In this document: in pieces, positions 57,830-64,000 of the stretch
Layout: every line of letters begins with the position of its first letter
How positions within the stretch are numbered: the first letter of the stretch is position 1
Assembly: GCA_024195265.1 (NCBI GenBank)
Contig: JAJLRJ010000005.1
Span: forward strand, 46,581,087-46,645,086
Source of the DNA: Dendrophyllia cribrosa
Taxonomy: Eukaryota > Cnidaria > Anthozoa > Scleractinia > Dendrophylliidae
Direction of reading: 5' to 3'
Length of the DNA: 64,000 bases
Made by a program: the position numbers and the translations under genes
Notes under the pieces: generated by a model
Told to the model about the DNA's origin: nothing
Databases searched by the model: none
Seen by the model: only the letters and a program-made list of their open reading frames with translations

Positions 57830-58085
57830 TTTGGTGTTGTGGTATTCTGACAAAGTTGAATTAAACCCAGAAGACAAAAGGAACAAACCCTCACCTCCCT
57901 CCATGTAGTCATATCCACTTGTGAATCAACAGCAAATCTCCCAGTGTCCACATCTCCCCCTCAGGAATCAGTCGATCAGATAGAACTCACCAGGATCTCT
58001 CAGTTGGAATACTGCAGAGGACGCCAGAAACACAGACCTTCTCAGAGCCAGAGTTTCCGCAACCCAGCAGGGAGGTGATTGGCTA
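57830..58085 (+). repeat. Dispersed coding-like segment, copy 2
   Basis: The plus strand matches 55640-55916 in inverted orientation. The shared frame reads EQTLTSLHVVISTCESTANL, then DQIELTRISQLEYCRGRQKH and RNPAGR before a stop. Confidence 0.5.
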
Positions 58086-59388
58086 GATTGTGAGTGTGCC
58101 GCCAGTTGGTGTCACCTGCTTATAAAACTTAGTAAAATAATATCATAAATAAATAAAGCTCAGTTGACACTGAAAAAAATTTGCAAATATCAGAACAAGT
58201 CTTTCAGCCAAAACGTTGGTTCCCCACAATCTTCTAGATTCAAACTCCAATTAATTTCTTAACTTAAAGCAATTAGCATTTGATGTTACTCTTGAATTGA
58301 ATTTAATATTTTGATTGTTGGTAAAGTGGCTGAAAGATTTGATCTGTCTAATGTGTTAGAAGATTTCTAGTCCTGAACCTATCAACTATTAAGCTTAATA
58401 TTCAGTGTCAATAAGCTTGTTTTCCAAACCAAAGGAAGCAGCTTCAATGATGACTAATTAAAAAATAGAAAAACGAGAGAATGAAAGAAAACATTTCTCT
58501 GAATGAGTTCAGTGATCACACAGCATTATAAGTACAGATCAGTGACCTATACATATAATGTTGGTTCACTTAAAAAAGAGAAGGTTGAAAGAAAATTCTC
58601 CTTATCAAAAATAATGCTTCCTTTGTTTTGGAATAATGAAAACTAAAAGAACCTAATTCTTCCAAATCAGTCTCATGTTGAACTTTTACGTCACTGCATT
58701 CCCCTGCAAAAGGACTTGTGACCCTGTTTAACTAATCAAAAGCCCCGTTCAGTGGAATTCCAAACCTGGTTAGTCAGATGTCCTTTAAAACATGTGAACA
58801 CAATGTGTCAAAAAATGCTGAGTGTTTTTTATGGCTACTCTGAATTTGGAATCTCATTTCAATTTAGTTTTTACTAATAATTATTTTCTGTCAATATAAC
58901 TGCTGATTGCTAAAACAAATCCTAATTGAAAATGAAATGTTATGTTCATTACATTTATAGCTCAACATGATCCTGGTGGAAAATGAAATGAAGATAAAAT
59001 TGTGTTAACTCAAAACAGCTATGAATCTTTAAAGGGAAGTTCATTTGTTGTACTTAATTTGTTGTTAGTTTGTTCAACAAAATAATAGTTCATTTATACC
59101 CATTTTTCAAATAATAGTTAAGAGTTGGTCAGATTTTTCCCTCAAAACCCCCACAGCAAATTTGAAAATAAACAAAATTATGGAAAATTCATCTAAAGAT
59201 GAAAAAAAATTGCAAGACAAAAAAAAAGAGCTCAGTCCCTTCTTAAATTCATCACTGTTTTGAGAGAACATGATATAGAAGGATGACGAGTATAAATCCC
59301 AGCTAAGCACAGTTGGAGGAACAAGACTGTGGCGAACCTTACTTGAAAATCCTAAATTTTTGTATTTGTTTCCAATACAGTGATCATA
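58086..59388. other. Intergenic DNA, AT-rich
   Basis: No gene, RNA or transposon end recognised. Confidence 0.5.
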
Positions 59389-59605
59389 ATTTGTTGCACA
59401 AATATGGTGCCAAATAGAAAACCTGTTCCTTAGCAACAGTGAAAACTGTCAGAATTCTTATTTCCCTACCAAATATAGTGCCAAATGGAAAAACTATGTT
59501 TCTTAGCAACAGTGAAAACTGACAGAATTCTTATTTACCTACCAAATATAGTGCCAAATAGAAAAACTATGTTTCTTAGCAACAGTGAAAACTGTCGGAA
59601 TTCTT
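59389..59605. repeat. Tandem repeat, 73-bp unit, three copies
   Basis: CCAAATAGAAAAACTATGTT and TTAGCAACAGTGAAAACTG recur. AGAATTC falls at 59451, 59524 and 59597, exactly 73 bp apart. Confidence 0.9.
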
Positions 59606-59910
59606 GTTCCTCCAGCTGGGTACAAACAAGTGTCATTTTCAATAAAAATTAAAATACATGTAGTCAAAGACACGACATATGAAACCTACATAATCTGAAT
59701 GGATTATGTTTATTATATCAGAATACACCATCCAGAGTGAACATATTTCACCTGAATTGCATTGATTTGGCCGTGGGCTTAAGAAAATTGAACTTTTTTG
59801 TAAAACAAGACCTCATTTCAAGCCCATGGCAAAATCTGCATTATAAACAATGATAATTTGTTGTAAAAGTGTTGGTTATTGTACACCGTGGTAATGCACA
59901 GTTATAAAAG
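59606..59910. other. Short intergenic spacer
   Basis: AT-rich sequence between the 73-bp repeat and the first palindromic Penelope-like dimer; nothing recognised. Confidence 0.5.
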
Positions 59911-59956
59911 TGTATTATTGTTTGTCTCACAATGTAGTCACTTTAGATGTAGAATG

Positions 59957-59992
59957 CAACGTTTCGACTGCTTACTGCTAGTCCTCATCAGG
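59957..59992 (-). ncRNA. Hammerhead ribozyme motif, intact core
   Basis: The minus strand reads CUGAUGA (59991-59985), G, helix II GACU/AGUC with loop AGCAGUAAGC, then GAAACGUU. All catalytic-core bases are present, with the short helix III typical of Penelope-like elements. Confidence 0.75.
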
Positions 59993-60411
59993 CAATGAGT
60001 TTGACTGATAACAAGCCACCATTAGTATTGGCAGTAGTTGGCTTTGATTGGTGGAACTCAATCCTTTTTATTCTGGTGAGAAGCTGTTCTCTCTGCTGTC
60101 TGCTTTAGAACTGTTCTCCTATTGTTGTGTTTCTTGATCACTGGCATCCACACTTTGGGCACTTCTGAGTTGAGGCTCTGATACTCCCTGGACATGTGAG
60201 AGAAAAACCATGGTTTAACTCTCACATGTCTAGGGAGTGTTGGTGCCTGAAGTGTGGATGTCAATGGTCAAGAAACACAACAACTAGAGAACAGTACTTC
60301 AGCGGACTGCAGCGAGAACAGCTTCTTACCAGAATAAAGAGGATGGAGTTCCACCAATCAAGACCAACCATCGTGATACTAATGATGACGCATAATCAGT
60401 CTAACTCATCA

Positions 60412-60446
60412 CCTGACCAAAACTAGCAGTAAGCAGTGGAAACGTC
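60412..60446 (+). ncRNA. Hammerhead relic in the right arm
   Basis: CUGACCA replaces CUGAUGA, while ACUAGCAGUAAGCAGU and GGAAACGUC remain. It is the mutated partner of 59957-59992 and probably inactive. Confidence 0.55.
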
Positions 60447-60617
60447 ACGATTTACACAGTGACTACATCATGAGACAAACGATAATACATGTTAATAATT
60501 TTAATTTGTGTTTCATTCCAGCGTGAAATGTTTGTGAAAGAAATGATCATCATAATCAAACCATTAAAAAACTTCTTTAAATATTATTTTAAAGTGCCAA
60601 AGTTTTTGAATAAGTTC

Positions 60618-60647
60618 CAAACGTTTCGGGCTTTGCCCTTCTTCAGT
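60618..60647 (-). ncRNA. Hammerhead ribozyme motif, left arm
   Basis: The minus strand reads CUGAAGA-A-GGGC-AAA-GCCC-GAAACGUUU. CUGANGA tolerates A at the variable position, so the core is complete; helix II is 4 bp with a 3-nt loop. Confidence 0.65.
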
Positions 60648-60725
60648 GGAAATATGTTCATTGAGAAATACGCAACGACATCTAAAGTTTAAAATGATTG
60701 TCTCTTGCGTGTGCTCGCGCGACCT

Positions 60726-61630
60726 TCAGAAGAAATGAAAGTTAGAATTTAGGCCCAGCGGTTGACAGGTACCAAGTTGGAAAATAAGATGCATCTCCTG
60801 CCGTTTCCTTTGCTTGTTTCCGCCGCAGAGCTTGACGCCGCAAACCTGCACGTCATCCGCAGAGTGTTCATTGGAACTGAAGTGCTCTGCGACTGGAAAA
60901 CCGGGTGTAATACTCCTGAGATGTTCACCAAACCGTTCCCTAAGAGTGCGCCCAGTTTCGCTCATGTAAATGGCAGGGCAGCGACGGCAGGAGATGCAGT
61001 ATATAAGGCCAGGTGACAGACAGGTAAAGGACTCTGATGATGATGGAGCCTTTTGGAGCCAGTAGAGTAGTGTCATTTGAGATGTGGTCACAGGTACGAC
61101 AGCGGGGGTGTCAACAAGGAGCAGAACCTGCGGGCGAAGTAGCTTGATTTGTGTCGGACGTGTGGACCAAGACGTTGCGTAGGTTTTGATCTCAGCGATA
61201 AGCGATCATTGGTGGCTGAGGAAATATTTCCTTGGTTTCAGGGTCGTTCAATATGATGCTGAAGTTGTCGAGCAAAATCTGTTTGATTCTGTTGTTCAGA
61301 GGATGGTAAGTAAGAACCAAAGGGATCCTGCTCTCCTTTTCATCCGCCAAGGTGTTCTGTTTGAGGGTGTCGGTCTGTGTGACATGTCAGATTTCCTCAA
61401 GATCATTTTGGAGAGTGTGTGCATTGTAACCACGGCTTTTCAAAGAAAGAGGCCATTTCGTGTGCTCTTGCCAGAAAGTCGGCGTCGTCAGAGCAGAGGC
61501 GTCGAGGGTGTAAGAGCCAACTGAGGTAGGCTTTCTTTGCAGTGTCGAGGTTGTGATGACTGGTGGTGAAGATAACTGTGGGTATCTGTGGGCTTGTAGT
61601 AGATGGAAGTAATCGAATATCTACTTCCAT
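60726..61630 (-). pseudogene. Penelope-like RT end and GIY-YIG domain, left arm
   Basis: From the palindrome centre the minus strand encodes STSIYYKPTDTHSYLHHQSS, then LRRLCSDDADFLARAHEMAS, crosses a frameshift near 61400-61420, and RCRTCDHISNDTTLL-like zinc-knuckle spacing. The GIY-YIG domain follows intact from 61091 (YCISCRRCPAIYMSETGRTL, RERFGEHLRSI) to the stop at 60726. It encodes only the 3' part of the polyprotein. Confidence 0.8.
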
Positions 61631-62460
61631 CTACTACAAGCCCACAGTTATCTTCACCACCAGTCATCACAACCTCGACACTGCAAAGAAAGCCTACCTC
61701 AGTTGGCTCTTACACCCTCGACGCCTCTGCTCTGACGACGCCGACTTTCTGGCAAGAGCACACGAAATGGCCTCTTTCTTTGAAAAGCCGTGGTTACAAT
61801 GCACACACTCTCCAAAATGATCTTGAGGAAATCTGACATGTCACACAGACCGACACCCTCAAACAGAACACCTTGGCGGATGAAAAGGAGAGCAGGATCC
61901 CTTTGGTTCTTACTTACCATCCTCTGAACAACAGAATCAAACAGATTTTGCTCGACAACTTCAGCATCATATTGAACGACCCTGAAACCAAGGAAATATT
62001 TCCTCAGCCACCAATGATCGCTTATCGCTGAGATCAAAACCTACGCAACGTCTTGGTCCACACGTCCGACACAAATCAAGCTACTTCGCCCGCAGGTTCT
62101 GCTCCTTGTTGACACCCCCGCTGTCGTACCTGTGACCACATCTCAAATGACACTACTCTACTGGCTCCAAAAAGCTCCTTCACCATCAGAGTCCTTTACC
62201 TGTCTGTCATCTGGCCTTCTATACTGCATCTCCTGCCGTTGCTGCCCTGCCATTTACATCGGCGAAACTGGGCGCACTCTTAGGGAACGGTTTGGCGAAC
62301 ATCTCAGGAGTATTACCAAGAGTGCACCCGGTTTTCCAGTCGCAGAGCACTTCAGTTTCAATGGACACTGCGGATGACATGCAGGTTTGCGGCGTCAAGC
62401 TCTGCGGCGGAAACAAGCAACGGCCTGTCAACCACACGGCCTAAATTCTAACTTTCGTTT
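61613..62460 (+). pseudogene. Penelope-like RT end and GIY-YIG domain, right arm
   Basis: This is the mirror copy on the plus strand. The 10-bp deletion at about 61640 (one of two CCCACAG repeats lost) shifts SIYYKPTDTH out of frame. The GIY-YIG part from 62132 reads YCISCRCCPAIYIGETGRTL, RERFGEHLRSI, keeping the canonical IGETGR where the left arm has MSETGR, then shifts frame at about 62370. Dead. Confidence 0.8.
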
Positions 62461-62543
62461 CTTCTGAAGGTCGCGCGCGCATGCAAAAGACAATCATTTT
62501 AAACTTTAGATGTCGTGGCGTATTTCTCAATGAACATATTTCC

Positions 62544-62573
62544 ACTGAAGAAGGGCAAAGCCCGAAACGTTTG
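62544..62573 (+). ncRNA. Hammerhead ribozyme motif, right arm
   Basis: The plus strand reads CUGAAGA-A-GGGC-AAA-GCCC-GAAACGUUU, the same as the left-arm copy in mirror position. Confidence 0.65.
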
Positions 62574-62626
62574 AAACTTATTCAAAAACTTTGGCACTTT
62601 AAAATAACATTAAAAAAAGTTTTTTC

Positions 62627-64000
62627 ATGAAATCCAAGTGCCACGCAGCCACCGAACTTATTTTTGTATAATCAAACCATTCCTGGCAAAATAGAAGTTA
62701 AATATTTTTGACTTGCTGAATTGTTTTTGCTTTAAGTGAAAATGACAACAAACATTTTGATACGATTTCATATAATACACTTTCTGCTATAAAATTCAGT
62801 TTTCAATAAGAAAAGAAATTTACTAAGAAAGCACTGGCTCTTATTTAATTAAAATAGTTCCAACACTTGTTTGTACATATGAAGACGGCACACTCACAGG
62901 GGAATGATACACTTGCCAACATACTGGTTAGTGGATTGTATATATAATTAATTCCTGTATTTTTGCAGTATTTTTCGACCATTATCCAAAATTCTTAAAT
63001 ATTTTGATGTGTTTAAAAAATATATACATGTAATCACCCCTGCATTTTTGCAGTATTTTTTAAGCATTATCCAAAAAGCTCAAAATTTTGATGTGTTTAT
63101 ACCAAAAAAGTTCAATCAATGCCCTATGTTATCCAGTATGATTGGCAAGTGTGGTTTGCTCAGTACTAAAAAAACCAGCTACAAAATACCAGAAGGAATT
63201 TACTTGTAAAGACAAGTGTAATAATGAAAAAATAAAGTATTCATGTCACTTAAAAATTCTGCCTTTGGTCTAGTCAAGTTTTTCCTGCAAAAATGTTCTA
63301 ATTAGTAAAAATAAATGGATAAGTTGCATAACTTTTCCAAGGTGCATATGAAATAAATTATTACTAAGAACATGTTAAGCTTTGGTAGCTGGCAAAATAG
63401 TAACTGGCAACAATTCTATCAAATCAGAAATATTATAAATCTGCCAAAGCAATAAATTAAAAGCTACTCAAAATTGAATGGGGGTTGTGGAACAACAGCT
63501 GGGTGAAAAACCTCCCTGTACGTCCACTTGCTCCTAGGAGGAAAACCCCGGGCCAGCTGTACCCCACATTCAGACCTCCCGGGCTGGGTCAGAGAATATC
63601 TTGATTACTTTTTAAAGCCTTACCCAAGACAGATTTGTGAGAAAGGCTTCTATGAGTTCAAGTAGCTAAAATATCCTAATCTCTCTGATATAAATGTAAT
63701 CATAGATCTGTGTAACAAACAAACCAAACCAGGTGCTTGTAACATTATCCATCTTCTTGATCATCTCCTTTTCCCTGAAACCCTGACATCTTGTACCAAC
63801 TTGCACCCACGCCTGAGAAAGAAAAAAGGAACAGAAATTCAGTTTAAACAAGCTTTTTTATTAATTTAAAATATTATTACCATTAGACAAAAATTGAAGG
63901 GATTCAGGCAAGAACATCATCATGTAAAGGGGAATTTTCGTCGAAATCTTGTATTATTTTGACAGGCCAAATCATTTTCCCTTCAAAAGTTATTTTTTTC
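62627..64000. other. Intergenic DNA to the window end
   Basis: AT-rich. An ~86-bp unit is tandemly duplicated at about 62954-63099 (TTTTTGCAGTATTTTT ... ATTTTGATGTGTTTA). A GC-richer block at 63480-63600 (CCCCGGGCCAGCTGTACCCC) looks like a dispersed repeat. No gene is recognised. Confidence 0.45.

Larger units (their letters stand above)
59911..60490. mobile_element. Palindromic dimer of a Penelope-like 3' end (family 1)
   Basis: Two arms of about 290 bp face each other around 60215 (GTGAGAG...CTCTCAC). The outer ends TGTATTATTGTTTGTCTCAC and GTGACTACATCATGAGACAA correspond. Each arm carries a hammerhead motif near its outer end: intact on the left (59957-59992, minus), core-mutated on the right (60412-60446, plus). 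The arms are perhaps 80-85% identical, so they are separate copies or an old inverted duplication. The coding sequence is too short to assign. Confidence 0.7.
60566..62626. mobile_element. Palindromic dimer of a Penelope-like element (family 2), 2.06 kb
   Basis: Two ~1-kb copies of the same 3' end are joined head to head at about 61613-61620 (GATGGAAGTAATCG.../TACTTCCATC). The 3' ends point outward and both finish in the hammerhead region and TTAAAGTGCCAAAG. The arms are very similar but carry private differences: a 10-bp repeat-slippage deletion in the right arm at about 61640, and extra sequence at about 62315 in the right arm. Each arm begins within the same SIYYKPTDTH motif, near the end of the RT domain, so both are truncated at the same place. 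Confidence 0.85.

Noticed and set aside
61186..62037. Identical 112-codon frames on opposite strands of the palindrome
   Set aside because: They are antisense to the Penelope-like RT/GIY-YIG coding sequence in each arm; the sense frames show the family motifs.

Overview
The window looks like nuclear DNA of a cnidarian, most likely a stony coral. It is AT-rich, its genes have introns, and two genes are clear animal orthologues (AKAP17A and a PGRMC-type membrane haem protein). The rest is dominated by Penelope-like retroelements with GIY-YIG domains and hammerhead-ribozyme motifs, PIF/Harbinger remnants, foldback MITEs and minisatellites. The species call is inference; no database search was possible.

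Layout. 1-2.8 kb: a partial reading frame at the edge, a palindrome and a LINE 3' remnant. 2.8-4.1 kb: a TTAA-flanked inverted-repeat transposon. 4.2-7.4 kb: a TPR-protein gene (minus) and AKAP17A (plus), head to head with 188 bp between start codons. 8.1 kb: a hammerhead ribozyme motif. 11.8-13.9 kb: a two-exon PGRMC-like gene (minus), with another TTAA element just upstream. 14-20 kb: transposon remnants, including a deleted Harbinger element. 21.1-24 kb: a small secreted cysteine-rich peptide gene (minus) whose putative 5' exon lies in a duplicated segment, one copy carrying a tRNA-Ser-derived SINE. 24-44 kb: gene-poor and rich in inverted-repeat elements, several with visible target-site duplications, including one transposon inside another. 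44.8-46.6 kb: an old Penelope-like element split by a younger one. 47.4-53.6 kb: three minisatellite blocks (62, about 63 and 71 bp units). 53.8-58.1 kb: several MITEs and a dispersed inverted sequence pair. 59.9-62.6 kb: two successive palindromic Penelope-like dimers with hammerhead motifs.

Functionally, the host genes are unrelated neighbours: RNA processing/PKA anchoring (AKAP17A), an unknown TPR scaffold sharing its promoter, ER-membrane haem binding (PGRMC-like) and a secreted peptide. The most unusual content is the collection of ribozyme-bearing Penelope-like ends, the set of five TTAA-flanked palindromic elements, and the cysteine-rich peptide gene with its duplicated leader exon.
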